A DNA stretch of 64,000 nucleotides from Methylomonas paludis (GCF_018734325.1 NZ_CP073754.1:1240001-1304000), one strand, 5' to 3'; counted from the first letter of the stretch, positions 1 through 10,272 are shown. Made by a program: numbers and translations. Notes: generated by a model not told the origin, from the sequence alone.

Positions 1-2030
1 TCCAATCTGCGGATTTCGGGGGGCGCTCGACAAAAACTGCTTTCCGGCATGGCCGGCAGACGGTTTTATTCAGTATTTCATTGGCTTGCCTTAATCCGGC
101 AGCAGCGGACAACGCCGATCAGGTTTTAGACCTGCCATTGGCAGAACTGGTCAATGTCGAGATCACCTCAGCCTCCCGCTTCAAACAAAAAATCTCCGAA
201 GCACCTTCGGCAGTAGAAGTCCTCACTGCCAAAGACATCACCAGCTTCAACTGGCGCACCCTGGCCGATGCCCTCAACGCTATCCGTGGGCTGTATATCC
301 GTAACGACAGAGACTACTCCTATGCCGGCGCCCGCGGCTTCATGCGCCCCGGCGACTACAACTCGCGCTTACTGATCATGGTCGATGGCCGGCGCATGAA
401 CGATGCCGCCTACGATTCCGGATTCATCGGCGAAGAATTCATGCTGGACATGAATTTGATAGAGCGCATCGAATACCTGCCCGGCTCCGGCTCATCCGTC
501 TACGGCGGCAACGCCCTGTTGGGCGTGGTTAACGTCATCACCAAACAGGGTAAGGACTTCAACGGCGGCAAACTAACCGCCGAAGGCGGCAGCATGGACA
601 CCTTCCGGGTGCGCGGCACCTACGGCAAAAAATTTGATAATGATGTCGATATCCTGCTCAACGCCTCCCAATACGCCAGCAACGGCAATAGCCAGCTGTA
701 TTTTCCGCAATTCTCGGCCACCCATAACGGCTTTGCCCAAAATATGGACCATGAACAAAGCAGCCGGGTCTTCACCCAACTGAATTACCATAACCTGGCC
801 TTTCACGGCGGCTTTGTCGACCGCTTCAAACAAGACCCCACCGCCTCCTTCGGCGCTATCTTCAACGACAGTTACAACTATGTCGACGATCGCAGCGCCT
901 ATATGGATCTGGATTACCACACCGATGTCGCTAAAGGCCTAGCCCTGGAGACTCGCGGCTTTCACCATTGGTACAACTATTACGGCGTTACCCCCCAGGC
1001 CATCGATGCCAGCCGCGTCGTCAACTACGATGCCGCCAATGCCCGCTGGTGGGGCGGCGAACTAAAACTCACCGGCACCCAGTTTAAATCCCATCAATGG
1101 ATCAGCGGCGTAGAACTGCAATACGACGACCTGCAGCAACTGCTGAACTACAACATCAAACCCTATCAGCTATTAAATAACAGCTATCAGTCCGGCACCC
1201 GGATCGGCGTTTACCTGCAAGATGAATACCGGCTGGCCGACAACCTGCTGTTAAACGCCGGCGCCCGCCTGGACCAGAACCACATGATCAACGGCCTGCA
1301 GCTCAATCCGCGGGTGGGACTGATCTGGGACCCCATTTCGACGCTGACCACCAAATTATTATACGGCTCGGCATTCCGCGCCCCCAACCTCTATGAACGC
1401 AGCACCAACTCACTGGGTTTTGCCGCCAACGCCAACAACAAACAGGAACTGATCACCAGTTACGAAGCCGTTGCCGAATTCCGGCCCGGCGATGGCATCA
1501 AATTGCTCGGCACCCTGTTTTACAACGACATGGAAAAAGTCCTGCTCCAGGATCTAACCCCGACATCCGCCACCTATGGCGCTTTCATCAATGCCGGCAA
1601 ATATTACGCCCACGGCTTTGAACTGGGCAGCGAAAAGAAATGGCACAACGACCGGCTGCTCAAATTAACCTGGACCCATACCATCACCCAGCAAGTGGCA
1701 CCCGGCATCAACGGCTGGGCGCAAGGTTCACCCAATAACCTGGTCAAAGCCCATTATGCCGAACCCTTCCTGGACAACCGCTTCCAACTGGGCTTTGAAG
1801 AATTATTCATCGATCAGCAATTGACCCTGGCCAATCAAATTGCCCCGGCTTACCACCTGATGAACATCAACTTTGCCCTCACCAAGCCCTGGCACGGCTT
1901 CCAGGGCGCACTGGGCATCTACAACGTGCTGGATCAGCATTATCTGGCCTTGGGCAGCGCCCAGCAAGTGCAAGATACATTGGCCATGGATGGCCGCACC
2001 GCCCGCTTGCGGGTGGAATACAACTTCTGA
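1..2030 (+). CDS. TonB-dependent outer-membrane receptor, copy 1 (5' end cut by window)
   Basis: Outer-membrane plug-and-barrel receptor, expected to bind a ligand and take it up with TonB energy. The reading frame is open from base 3. Alignment with the second copy (3455-5485) puts the true ATG just before base 1, so a TTG start at 81 would be an artefact. The N-terminus has a signal-like hydrophobic stretch, then the segment VLDLPLAELVNVEITSAS typical of receptors that travel with YfiR-family genes. The plug domain follows (PSAVEVLTAKDI, GARGFMRPGDY, MVDGRRMND, ERIEYLPGSGSSVYGGNA), then the barrel ending in ...RLRVEYNF with the usual terminal Phe. The next gene starts 2 nt downstream, implying translational coupling. 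The ligand is unknown. Confidence 0.9.
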   Translation, partial: QSADFGGRSTKTAFRHGRQTVLFSISLACLNPAAADNADQVLDLPLAELVNVEITSASRFKQKISEAPSAVEVLTAKDITSFNWRTLADALNAIRGLYIRNDRDYSYAGARGFMRPGDYNSRLLIMVDGRRMNDAAYDSGFIGEEFMLDMNLIERIEYLPGSGSSVYGGNALLGVVNVITKQGKDFNGGKLTAEGGSMDTFRVRGTYGKKFDNDVDILLNASQYASNGNSQLYFPQFSATHNGFAQNMDHEQSSRVFTQLNYHNLAFHGGFVDRFKQDPTASFGAIFNDSYNYVDDRSAYMDLDYHTDVAKGLALETRGFHHWYNYYGVTPQAIDASRVVNYDAANARWWGGELKLTGTQFKSHQWISGVELQYDDLQQLLNYNIKPYQLLNNSYQSGTRIGVYLQDEYRLADNLLLNAGARLDQNHMINGLQLNPRVGLIWDPISTLTTKLLYGSAFRAPNLYERSTNSLGFAANANNKQELITSYEAVAEFRPGDGIKLLGTLFYNDMEKVLLQDLTPTSATYGAFINAGKYYAHGFELGSEKKWHNDRLLKLTWTHTITQQVAPGINGWAQGSPNNLVKAHYAEPFLDNRFQLGFEELFIDQQLTLANQIAPAYHLMNINFALTKPWHGFQGALGIYNVLDQHYLALGSAQQVQDTLAMDGRTARLRVEYNF

Positions 2031-2032
2031 AC

Positions 2033-2581
2033 ATGCGCCGACTTTACCGATCCCTAAACCGCACTGGACTGGTCGCACTGATCTGTCTGCTCAGCCATGT
2101 CGGCGCAGCGGTAGCGGTTTCCGCATCCTCCATAGAAGAATTAACCCTGGCCTATCTGTACAATTTTCTCAAATTCACCGAATGGCCGGCAGTCGATAGC
2201 ATCAACGAAATGACCATCTGCGTCAGCAAAGCCGGGCGCTTGGCAGCCAACCCGGATGCACTGGCAGGCCGCCTGGCCCAAAACAAAAAAGTGGTCATCA
2301 AGTCCTTGGATACCCTCAAGGATCCGCGTACTTGCCAGATCCTGTTTCTGGATCAGACCGAAAACAGCCTAAACATCAGCCAATGGCTGAAACAGACCGA
2401 AAAGCTGCCCATACTTACCGTCAGCGACAAGCCGGACTTCCTGGACATGGGCGGCATGATCATGCTGATAGAAGCCGACAACCGCTTACAGTTTGAAGTG
2501 GATCTGACCGGCGTCAGAAACGCCGGATTAAATTTAAATTCCCAAGTCCTGAAAATAGCCAGGGATGTTAGGGGTAAATAG
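2033..2581 (+). CDS. YfiR-family (DUF4154) periplasmic protein, copy 1
   Basis: A 182-aa secreted protein with an N-terminal signal peptide ending near SHVGAAVAVSA. It has the YfiR/DUF4154 signature: [21 protein letters not shown], then [19 protein letters not shown] and QVLKIARDV at the C-terminus. YfiR proteins are periplasmic regulators that repress a membrane sensor with a CHASE8 domain. It starts 2 nt after the receptor stop. Unlike copy 2 it has no kinase gene after it: the sequence following the stop turns into repeats. The duplicated partner is at 5488-6036. Confidence 0.88.
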   Translation: MRRLYRSLNRTGLVALICLLSHVGAAVAVSASSIEELTLAYLYNFLKFTEWPAVDSINEMTICVSKAGRLAANPDALAGRLAQNKKVVIKSLDTLKDPRTCQILFLDQTENSLNISQWLKQTEKLPILTVSDKPDFLDMGGMIMLIEADNRLQFEVDLTGVRNAGLNLNSQVLKIARDVRGK

Positions 2582-2605
2582 TGGGGTGGCTTCGCCGCTA
2601 GGCAA

Positions 2606-3128
2606 GCCGCCAAAACTTCTAGGCTGTTTGTTTAGCTATCCCCAAAACACCCTGCGCAACCGGCAACCATAGCCGGCATCATCGCCACCCGTAGCCTCGA
2701 TGCAACGTAGTGGAATCGAGGGGTTCGCGGCCTAGCCTTAATCAAAGCGGGGCAGCGGAATTCAACTAGGTTCTGCACCGCCAAAACTTCTAGGCTGTTT
2801 GGTGTTTAGCTATCCCCAAAACACCCTGCGCAACCGGCAACCATAGCCGGCATCATCGCGACCCGTAGCCTCGATGCAACGCAGTGGAATCGAGGGGTTC
2901 GCAGCCTGGCCTTAATCAAAGCGGGGCAGCGGAATTCAACTAGGTTCTGCACCGCCAAAACTTCTAGGCTGTTTGGTGTTTAGCTATCCCCAAAACACCC
3001 TGCGCAACCGGCAACCATAGCCGACATCATCGCGACCCGTAGCCTCGATGCAACGTAGTGGAATCGAGGGGTTCGCAGCCTGGCCTTAATCAAAGCAGGG
3101 TCAGCGGGATTCAACTATGTCCCGTACC
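2606..3128. repeat. Three tandem copies of a ~173-bp repeat between the duplicated receptor/YfiR pairs
   Basis: Units begin at 2606, 2778 and 2952 (CCGCCAAAACTTCTAGGCTG), a period of 172-174 bp. Each carries the hairpin CCTCGAT-N13-ATCGAGG (2695-2721, 2869-2895, 3043-3069) and the block TTTAGCTATCCCCAAAACAC. No coding region is seen. A hairpin of the second family follows near 3216-3255. The remaining sequence up to 3454 should contain the promoter of the second receptor copy. Confidence 0.85.
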
Positions 3129-3454
3129 GCTTGAAGCCAAAATCAACTTGATACCTGCACCCTAGATCCGCGTAGCTACATCGAGGCTATGTATACGGTC
3201 TTGTGCCGTTTTTAGGAAGTGCTGAACCCAGTGATGCGCATCAATCGCGAACCATGCCTTTCCCCCCCCGGGGCAGCATGATAATTGAACCGGCCCCCAT
3301 TTTTTTAATAGACCTTAACCGGTTTTTCAGGATAAACTCTACTTAGCGTGCCAGGAAGGCACCCGGTCATCACCGCTCTATTTTTTCAGAATGTTTTAAA
3401 TTGGATAGCAACAGCCCGCTATCTTGTTTATTCACCCCTCTCCAGGAATAGCTA

Positions 3455-5485
3455 ATGACCCAATCTGCGGATTTAGGGGAGCGCCCAACAAAAACAGTTT
3501 TCCGGCAGGGCCGGCAGGCGATTTTATTCCTTATTACCGCTTACCTTAATCCAGTCACGGCAGACACCGCCAATCCGGTGTTAGACCTGTCACTGGCCGA
3601 ACTGGCCAATGTCGAGATCAGCTCAGCCTCGCGCTTCAAACAAAAATCCTCAGAAGCGCCCTCTGCGGTAGAAGTCCTCACTGCCAAAGATATCAGCCGA
3701 TTCAACTGGCGCACCCTGGCCGATGCCCTGGGCGCCATACGCGGGCTGTATGTCCGCAACGACCGGGATTACAACTATGTCGGCGCCCGTGGCTTCATGC
3801 GCCCCGGCGACTACGGCTCGCGGATGCTGATCATGATCGATGGCCGGCGCATGAACGACGCCATCTATGACTCCGGCTTCATCGGCGAAGAATTCATGCT
3901 GGACATGAATCTGATCGAGCGCATCGAATACCTGCCCGGCTCCGGCTCATCCGTCTACGGCGGCAACGCCCTGCTGGGGGTGGTGAATGTCATCACCAAG
4001 CAAGGCAAAGATTTTAACGGCGGCAAAATAACCGCCGAGGGCGGCACGCTAGACACATATCGAGTGCGCGGCACTTACGGCAAACAATTTGATAACGGCG
4101 TGGATGTATTACTCAACGCCTCCCAATATGCCAGCAACGGTAACAACCAATTGTTTTTTCCGCAATTTGCCGGCATCCATAACGGCATAGCCCAGAACAT
4201 CGACCACGAACAAAGCAGCCGCATCTTCACCCAGCTCAATTACCGGAACCTGGCCTTTCACGGCGGCTTGGTCGACCGCTTTAAACAAGACCCCACCGCC
4301 TCCTACGGCGGTATTTTCAACAACAGCGCCGATAATAACGAAGATCGCAGCGCCTACCTGGATCTGGATTACCACACCGATGTCGCAAACGGCCTGGCCC
4401 TGGAAACCCGAGGTTTTCACCACTGGTATAAATATGCCGGTTATACCCCGCTGGCCATCGGCGGCGCCACTGTCCTCAACTACGATACCGCCAATGCCCG
4501 CTGGTGGGGCGGCGAACTAAAACTCACCGGCACCCAGTTTGCCGGGCATAAATGGATCAGCGGCGTAGAACTGCAATACGACGACATGCAACAACTACTG
4601 GTTTACAACATCAACCCCTATCAACTGTTCAACAACAACTACCAATCCGGCACCAGGGCAGGTGTCTACCTGCAGGATGAATACCGGCTGGCCGACAACC
4701 TGCTGATAAACGCCGGCGCCCGCCTGGACCAGAACCACATGATCAACGGCCTGCAGCTCAATCCCAGGGCCGGACTGATCTGGGACCCGATTTCGACGCT
4801 CACCACCAAGCTGTTATATAGCTCAGCGTTCCGCGCCCCCAATTTTTACGAACGCAACAGCAACGCCATGGGTTATGCCGCCAACGCCAACAACAAGCAG
4901 GAACTGATTACCAGTTACGAAGCCGTTGCCGAATTCCGGCCCGGCGATGGTGTCAAATTACTCGGCACCCTGTTTTACAACGACATGGAAAAAGTCCTGC
5001 TGGAGGATTTAAACCCGACATCCGCCACCTATGGCGGGTTTATCAATGCCGGCAAATATTACGCCCACGGCTTTGAGCTGGAGGCCGAACAGCAATGGCA
5101 AAACAATCGCATATTAAAACTAAGCTGGACCCATACCACCACCCAGCAAATTACCCCCGGCTATAACGGCTGGGCGCAAAGCTCGCCCAATAATCTGGTC
5201 AAAGCCCATTATGCCGAACCCTTCCTGGACGACCGTTTCCAACTGGGTATCGAAGAATTATTCGTCGATCAGCAGTTGACCCTGGCCGGACATATCACCC
5301 CCGCCTACCACCTGATGAATATCAACTTCGGCCTGATCAAGCCCTGGCACGGCTTCCAGGGCGCACTGGGCATCTACAACGTGCTTAACCAGAATTATCT
5401 GGTGCCGGCCAGCAGCGGGCAGCTGCAGGACACACTGGCCATGGACGGCCGCACCGCCAGATTGCGGGTGGAATACAACTTCTGA
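3455..5485 (+). CDS. TonB-dependent outer-membrane receptor, copy 2 (complete)
   Basis: A complete 676-aa paralogue of the gene at 1-2030. ATG 3455 follows AGGAATA at 3444-3450. A hydrophobic signal segment (QAILFLITAYLNPVTA) precedes VLDLSLAELANVEISSAS. Plug motifs GARGFMRPGDY and ERIEYLPGSGSSVYGG are nearly identical to copy 1, and the barrel ends in RLRVEYNF. Differences between copies cluster in the barrel (for example around residues 250-310), where extracellular loops are expected; this would fit divergence of ligand specificity, which is inference. It is followed after 2 nt by the YfiR gene and then the sensor kinase, so this copy probably forms the complete operon. Confidence 0.92.
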   Translation: MTQSADLGERPTKTVFRQGRQAILFLITAYLNPVTADTANPVLDLSLAELANVEISSASRFKQKSSEAPSAVEVLTAKDISRFNWRTLADALGAIRGLYVRNDRDYNYVGARGFMRPGDYGSRMLIMIDGRRMNDAIYDSGFIGEEFMLDMNLIERIEYLPGSGSSVYGGNALLGVVNVITKQGKDFNGGKITAEGGTLDTYRVRGTYGKQFDNGVDVLLNASQYASNGNNQLFFPQFAGIHNGIAQNIDHEQSSRIFTQLNYRNLAFHGGLVDRFKQDPTASYGGIFNNSADNNEDRSAYLDLDYHTDVANGLALETRGFHHWYKYAGYTPLAIGGATVLNYDTANARWWGGELKLTGTQFAGHKWISGVELQYDDMQQLLVYNINPYQLFNNNYQSGTRAGVYLQDEYRLADNLLINAGARLDQNHMINGLQLNPRAGLIWDPISTLTTKLLYSSAFRAPNFYERNSNAMGYAANANNKQELITSYEAVAEFRPGDGVKLLGTLFYNDMEKVLLEDLNPTSATYGGFINAGKYYAHGFELEAEQQWQNNRILKLSWTHTTTQQITPGYNGWAQSSPNNLVKAHYAEPFLDDRFQLGIEELFVDQQLTLAGHITPAYHLMNINFGLIKPWHGFQGALGIYNVLNQNYLVPASSGQLQDTLAMDGRTARLRVEYNF

Positions 5486-5487
5486 AC

Positions 5488-6036
5488 ATGCGCCGATTTT
5501 ACCGATTCCTTAACCGCACTGGACTGGTGGCACTGATCTGCCTGATCAGCTATGCCGGCGCGGCAGCAGCCATTTCCGCCTCGTCCATAGAAGAATTAAC
5601 CCTGGCCTATCTGTACAATTTTCTCAAATTCACCGAATGGCCGGTAGCCGATACCATCAACGAAATGACAATTTGCGTTAGCAAAAGCGGGCGCTTGGCA
5701 GCCAATCTGGAGGCTCTGGCAGGTCACCTGGCCCAAAACAAAAAAGTAATCATCAGGCCCTTGGAAACCAGCAAAGATTCACATACCTGCCAACTACTGT
5801 TTCTGGATCAGAACGAAAACAGCAATAACATCAGTCAATGGTTGAAACAGGCCGCAAACCAACCTATTCTTACCGTGAGTGACAAGCCTGACTTCCTGGA
5901 AATGGGTGGTATGATCATACTGATAGAAAGCGACAACCGCTTACAGTTTGAGGTGGATCTGACCAGTGTCAGAAATGCCGGATTAAATTTAAATTCGCAG
6001 GTCTTAAAAATAGCCAGGGATGTTAGGGGTAAATAG
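5488..6036 (+). CDS. YfiR-family (DUF4154) periplasmic protein, copy 2
   Basis: A 182-aa paralogue of 2033-2581 with a signal peptide and the same DUF4154 motifs ([48 protein letters not shown]). It starts 2 nt after the receptor and ends 1 nt before the ATG of the hybrid kinase. In the YfiBNR system YfiR binds the periplasmic CHASE8 domain of its partner and holds it inactive; the adjacent kinase has a sensor region that fits. It is therefore likely to be the periplasmic link between the receptor and the kinase (inference from order and family). Confidence 0.9.
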   Translation: MRRFYRFLNRTGLVALICLISYAGAAAAISASSIEELTLAYLYNFLKFTEWPVADTINEMTICVSKSGRLAANLEALAGHLAQNKKVIIRPLETSKDSHTCQLLFLDQNENSNNISQWLKQAANQPILTVSDKPDFLEMGGMIILIESDNRLQFEVDLTSVRNAGLNLNSQVLKIARDVRGK

Positions 6037-6037
6037 A

Positions 6038-8425
6038 ATGAGCACAAAAACTACTCATGACAGATCGATAGCGGATAAATTAATCCATATCATCCTGATC
6101 AATCTGGCCGGATCACTATTCCTGGTATTTGCCTTTATCACGGTAAACGAAATCCGGAACTCACTGAATGCCGCCCACGAACAACTAACCGGCTTGGCCA
6201 GAGTCACCAGCAGCGACCTGCAAGCCGCACTGGTGTTTCAAGACCAGAAAACCGCGCAACAAACCCTGGATTCCCTGCGCGAAATATCCGCCATCACCGA
6301 TGCCGTGCTGACCCTGCCCGATGGCCGCGACATCGCTATTCTGTGCACCGGAAACAGCCTGCCGCTGCCGGCGTTTTTGCCCTGGCGGGAGCTTATCCAC
6401 ACCCAGCCCATACTCAGCGACCATGACAGCGTCGGCCAACTGACCCTGCATTATTCGCTGAACATCATGTGGCGCGATCTGCTGCTCAATCTCGGCTTAA
6501 CCGCCGCCGGTTTTCTGGTTGCCTTCATGCTGGCCCGGCTCCTGACGCAACGCATGGTACTGGCCTTAACCCGGCCCGTCATCCAATTGGCGGAAACCGC
6601 CCGTCAGGTCAGCACATCCGGCAATTATGCCAGCCGGGCCGAACGGATATCCAACGACGAAGTCGGCGCCCTGGTGGACTCCTTCAACGCCATGCTCGAA
6701 CAAATCAACACCAGAGACCGGGAGCTGGAAATACACCGTAACCATCTGGAAGAAGAAGTCGCGTCCCGCACCCACGAGCTTAGCCTGGCTAAGGATGTGG
6801 CTGAGTCAGCCAATATCGCCAAATCCCAGTTTCTGGCCAGTATGAGCCATGAAATCCGCACCCCCATGAACGGCGTGCTGGGCATGACCGAACTATTGCT
6901 GGGCACCGAACTCACCAACACCCAGCGCCGCTTCGTCAACGCCGTGCATAGCTCAGGCGAATCCCTGCTCAGCATCATCAACGATGTACTCGACTTTTCC
7001 AAAATCGAATCCGGCCACCTGGAAATAGAATACCTCGATTTCGACCTGCACAACCTGATAGAAGACATCGCCGAACTGTTCGCCAAACAAGCCCACAGCA
7101 AAAGCCTGGAACTCAACTGCGCCATCGCCACCGACGTTCCGCAATACGTACGCGGAGACCCAACCCGGATTCGTCAGGTATTAATCAATTTACTGGGCAA
7201 TGCCATCAAATTCACCCCACAGGGCGAAATAACCATCTACCTGAAAATCATCAGCACCGGCAAGCCTGTCGATAGCGGCAATCAGCCCGAACCCGTGCAG
7301 ATCCAGTTTGGGGTACGCGATACCGGCATCGGCATCGATCCCGCCATCCTGCCCAGAATATTCCAGGCCTTCACCCAGGCCGACGGCTCCACCACCCGCC
7401 AATACGGCGGCACCGGCCTGGGGCTGACCATATCCAAACAACTGGTGGAACTGATGGGCGGCGGCATATCCGTGGCCAGCGAACCCGACAATGGCGCCAC
7501 ATTTTTTTTCACCTTGCCGCTGTCTCCCGCCGACAGCCAGAACCACCTGCCGGACTTCAAGGCCCAACTCGCCGGATTGCGGCTGCTGATCGTCGAAGAC
7601 AACGCCACCAACCGCAACATCCTGGTCGAATACGCCCGTTCCTGGGGAATGCGTATTGATGCGGCGGCTGATTCATACTCAGCATTGGAACTGCTGAACA
7701 AAGCAGAGCAGAGCGGTAGCGGATACGACCGCATCGTCATCGACATGAATATGCCCGGCATGTCCGGACTGGAACTGGGCAACCGCATCAAACAGCAGCC
7801 CCCACTCAGCAACATCCCCTTACTAATGCTCACCACCGCCCTGTCCAGCAACGAAGCCGATGCCGCCGCCAAAGCCGGTTTCGCCGCCAGCCTGGTCAAA
7901 CCGGTACGCAAACTGGAACTCGGCAAGCTGCTGGCCGGCCCGCAACAGGCCCAGCTAGATGCAGACACCGCCTGGGCCGCAGACAAACCGGCACCAACCC
8001 CGGCTTCCGGCATCAGCATCCTGCTGGTGGAAGACAACCGCATCAATCAAGAAGTGGCCAAAGCCATGCTCAAAAAAATGGGCTTTCTGGTAAACGTGGC
8101 CAACAACGGCCAGGAAGCCTTGCAAGCCCTAGAACAAAACAGTTTCGACCTGGTGCTGATGGACTGCATGATGCCGATCATGGACGGCTACGCCGCCACC
8201 GCCGAAATTCGCCGCCGCCAAAGCCTGGGCCAACTACCCGGATTCCCCATCATCGCCCTCACCGCAAACGCCGTGTCCGGAGACCGGGAAAAATGCCGGG
8301 CAGCCGGCATGGACGACTACATAGCCAAGCCCTTCAAAAAAGAACAATTCCTGCAAATGATAGACAAATGGACAGCCAAACCCCAACCAGCCGAAGCAGA
8401 CTTACCCCCAACCGGCTCGGGATGA
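6038..8425 (+). CDS. Hybrid sensor histidine kinase (CHASE8-like sensor, HAMP, HisKA, HATPase, two REC)
   Basis: A 795-aa inner-membrane kinase. I chose ATG 6038 because TAGGGGT at 6024-6030 is a good ribosome binding site; an earlier ATG at 6020 lies inside yfiR. TM1 is ~14-38 and TM2 ~148-172, with a ~100-residue periplasmic CHASE8-like domain between them. HAMP lies ~173-225 and a coiled coil ~225-262. The phospho-acceptor is H271 ([12 protein letters not shown]). N box: [14 protein letters not shown] boxes: DTGIGID and [14 protein letters not shown]1 has acceptor D569 and K621; REC2 has acceptor D709 and conserved K764. There is no Hpt domain, so an unlinked Hpt and output regulator are expected. 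It replaces the usual diguanylate cyclase YfiN as partner of YfiR. Confidence 0.92.
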   Translation: MSTKTTHDRSIADKLIHIILINLAGSLFLVFAFITVNEIRNSLNAAHEQLTGLARVTSSDLQAALVFQDQKTAQQTLDSLREISAITDAVLTLPDGRDIAILCTGNSLPLPAFLPWRELIHTQPILSDHDSVGQLTLHYSLNIMWRDLLLNLGLTAAGFLVAFMLARLLTQRMVLALTRPVIQLAETARQVSTSGNYASRAERISNDEVGALVDSFNAMLEQINTRDRELEIHRNHLEEEVASRTHELSLAKDVAESANIAKSQFLASMSHEIRTPMNGVLGMTELLLGTELTNTQRRFVNAVHSSGESLLSIINDVLDFSKIESGHLEIEYLDFDLHNLIEDIAELFAKQAHSKSLELNCAIATDVPQYVRGDPTRIRQVLINLLGNAIKFTPQGEITIYLKIISTGKPVDSGNQPEPVQIQFGVRDTGIGIDPAILPRIFQAFTQADGSTTRQYGGTGLGLTISKQLVELMGGGISVASEPDNGATFFFTLPLSPADSQNHLPDFKAQLAGLRLLIVEDNATNRNILVEYARSWGMRIDAAADSYSALELLNKAEQSGSGYDRIVIDMNMPGMSGLELGNRIKQQPPLSNIPLLMLTTALSSNEADAAAKAGFAASLVKPVRKLELGKLLAGPQQAQLDADTAWAADKPAPTPASGISILLVEDNRINQEVAKAMLKKMGFLVNVANNGQEALQALEQNSFDLVLMDCMMPIMDGYAATAEIRRRQSLGQLPGFPIIALTANAVSGDREKCRAAGMDDYIAKPFKKEQFLQMIDKWTAKPQPAEADLPPTGSG

Positions 8426-8736
8426 CGGGAGTGCCCCCCACATCACCGGACAAACAGTTTTCCGCATCCGGCGGTTCAACCGCTGGATGCGCCGCAGGCA
8501 ATCCACCGCAAACACCTCCCAGGCTGTCCGGCGTTCTGCTATCGCAAAAACACCAAAATCAGGCAATCATAAAGCATGGCCTTGAGATAACAGCCTGTAG
8601 GGTGGATTCGCCGCAGGCAATCCACCGCAAACACCTCCCAGCCTGTCCGGCGTTCTGCTATCGCAAAAACACCCTAGCTGGGCTTATAATTCAAACATAT
8701 CCAGTTTGACCATCCAAATACCCTGGTATTCAATTT
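8426..8736. repeat. Intergenic hairpin repeats, including left copy of a ~110-bp direct repeat
   Basis: Non-coding. The block 8484-8594 is repeated almost exactly at 9532-9641 (one substitution and one indel), so the two copies bracket the mntA/hepT pair. Inside are palindromes of the form GGTGGATT-loop-AATCCACC (8601-8626 is a perfect example, loop CGCCGCAGGC). The segment CTGTCCGGCGTTCTGCTATC follows twice. Confidence 0.8.
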
Positions 8737-9045
8737 ATGCGCATCACCGCCCGGCAACAACAAATCATTTGTGACAGTACCTTAAAATATTTTGGTGCCG
8801 ATGCCAGAGTCTGGTTGTTTGGTTCCAGAGTCGATGATCAGGCCAGAGGTGGAGATATTGATTTATACATCGAAGCGCAACGACAGGATGCCGCAGAATT
8901 GATAAGCGCCAAATTACAATTCTTGCGCGAGTTGCACAAAAAAATCGGTGAGCAGAAAATCGATGTGGTATTACACCGCCGCAACGATGCCGAGGAGTTA
9001 CCCATCTACCGCATTGCCAGAGAATCCGGCGTGTTACTGCAATGA
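8737..9045 (+). CDS. mntA: MntA-type nucleotidyltransferase antitoxin
   Basis: A 102-aa minimal nucleotidyltransferase. The motif GSRVDDQARGGDIDLYIE contains the G29-S30 pair and the metal-binding D40/D42 pair. In HEPN/MNT toxin-antitoxin modules this antitoxin AMPylates the HEPN toxin on a Tyr in its active-site motif, using ATP. The stop overlaps the start of the HEPN gene by 4 nt (ATGA, 9042-9045), the usual organisation. It lies between near-identical direct repeats at 8484 and 9532. Confidence 0.88.
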   Translation: MRITARQQQIICDSTLKYFGADARVWLFGSRVDDQARGGDIDLYIEAQRQDAAELISAKLQFLRELHKKIGEQKIDVVLHRRNDAEELPIYRIARESGVLLQ

Positions 9046-9503
9046 CCGACGCTAGCGTAGAAATCCTAAGCCAATGTCAACGCCATGCCGATCGCCTGCA
9101 ATGGGCCATGCAGCAATTACAACCGCAACTGCCGTTTTCAGCAGCCACCTTGCCAGGGTTGAGCGATATGGAACTGGCCGTACTGGATCAGTTTAGTACC
9201 CGCTTCAGTAAATTACAGGATTTAATGGGAGCAAAACTATTTCCCGCCGTACTGGAATTAACCAAAGAACCGGGCGAGCTGAACGCCTTTATCGACAAAC
9301 TGAATCGGCTGGAAAAAATCGGCGCCATCCCTTCCGCCGACGACTGGCTGCTGTTGCGGGAAATTCGCAATGCGTTTGCACATGATTATCCAGAAAATCC
9401 CGACTTGCAGGCGGAAATATTAAACAAAGCCTACGGCTTAGCCGGGCAATTACTAGCGGTATTGGACAGCGTCAGCGCATTTGCCCAGTCTTACCTAAAA
9501 TAA
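9042..9503 (+). CDS. hepT: HepT-like HEPN-domain toxin (RNase)
   Basis: A 153-aa helical HEPN protein. The catalytic signature R109-NAFA-H114-D-Y116 matches the RX4HXY motif of HepT RNases; Tyr116 is the expected AMPylation site. It forms a 4-nt overlapping operon with mntA. The cellular RNA target cannot be predicted. After the stop comes the second ~110-bp direct repeat. Confidence 0.87.
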   Translation: MTDASVEILSQCQRHADRLQWAMQQLQPQLPFSAATLPGLSDMELAVLDQFSTRFSKLQDLMGAKLFPAVLELTKEPGELNAFIDKLNRLEKIGAIPSADDWLLLREIRNAFAHDYPENPDLQAEILNKAYGLAGQLLAVLDSVSAFAQSYLK

Positions 9504-9531
9504 TCGTATCGGGCGGCTTAACCCAGTAGAG

Positions 9532-9641
9532 TGGATGCGCCGCAGGCAATCCACCGCAAACACTCCCAGCCTGTCCGGCGTTCTGCTATCGCAAAAACAC
9601 CAAAATCAGGCAATCATAAAGCATGGCCTTGAGATAACAGC
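9532..9641. repeat. Right copy of the ~110-bp direct repeat flanking mntA/hepT
   Basis: Near-identical to 8484-8594, beginning TGGATGCGCCGCAGGCAATC and ending GCCTTGAGATAACAGC. Recombination between the two copies would delete or circularise the toxin-antitoxin module. Confidence 0.85.
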
Positions 9642-9752
9642 AATGGCATAATAACAAGCACGGCCCAAGCCAAAATGCCGCCTCCGGCTCTGGTCTCAAG
9701 CCCGTCCATCCGTCTTACCGTCATATTTTTTGACCATTAACCAGCAAGTATT

Positions 9753-10226
9753 ATGAAAATTTTAAGCAAAATCTCAACCCTGGCATGCACCTGTTTACTG
9801 GCCGGTTGCGCCAACGACGGCGGCTCTTTGTCCAACCTGGGCACCCAAGCCGCCCTGGCCGCCCTAAACCCCAATACCACCGTGCAAGGCGCATTAACCA
9901 ATGCCATCACCCAGCACATGGCGGCCAGTGTGGCCGGTGGCCAAATCGGCAGCCAGTTGCAAACTGTCGATCAGCAATACCGCCTGCAACAATTGGGCAC
10001 CGCACTGCAATCCGGCAACATCACCCAAAATCAACAATGGGTTAATCCACAAACCGGCAGCGCCATCGCCCTTAACCCCACCGGCCAAAGCGTAGTCAAT
10101 GCGCAAACCCAGCAACAATGCCAGGTACTGCAGGAAGTGGTCACATTACCCAACGGCCAAACCTTAACCGAAAACCGCCACGCCTGCCTCAACCCCCAAA
10201 CCAATCAGTGGACCCTGGGCCAATAA
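9753..10226 (+). CDS. Lipoprotein, surface-antigen-like, unknown function
   Basis: A 157-aa protein with a lipoprotein signal peptide, lipobox LLAGC (C at residue ~19). The body is Gln/Asn/Thr-rich. The C-terminal half has NPQTGSAIALNPTG, then CQVLQEVV.LPNGQ and a second Cys (HACLNPQTNQW). This resembles the C-terminal region of 17-kDa surface-antigen-type lipoproteins, where two Cys bracket a short hairpin. Monocistronic by position. No catalytic motif is seen. Confidence 0.7.
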   Translation: MKILSKISTLACTCLLAGCANDGGSLSNLGTQAALAALNPNTTVQGALTNAITQHMAASVAGGQIGSQLQTVDQQYRLQQLGTALQSGNITQNQQWVNPQTGSAIALNPTGQSVVNAQTQQQCQVLQEVVTLPNGQTLTENRHACLNPQTNQWTLGQ

Positions 10227-10242
10227 GCGTTCCGCCGCAACA

Positions 10243-10272
10243 CGCCGCTAAGCCGCTACCCGCTTAGCGGCG
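10243..10272. terminator. Perfect 10-bp hairpin after the lipoprotein gene, terminator-like without a U-tract
   Basis: CGCCGCTAAG (10243-10252) pairs perfectly with CTTAGCGGCG (10263-10272). No run of T follows, so intrinsic termination is doubtful; an mRNA-end-stabilising hairpin is equally possible. Confidence 0.4.

Noticed and set aside
8293-8709. 138-codon open frame after the hybrid kinase
   Set aside because: It overlaps the kinase 3' end in another frame and then reads through hairpin repeats.
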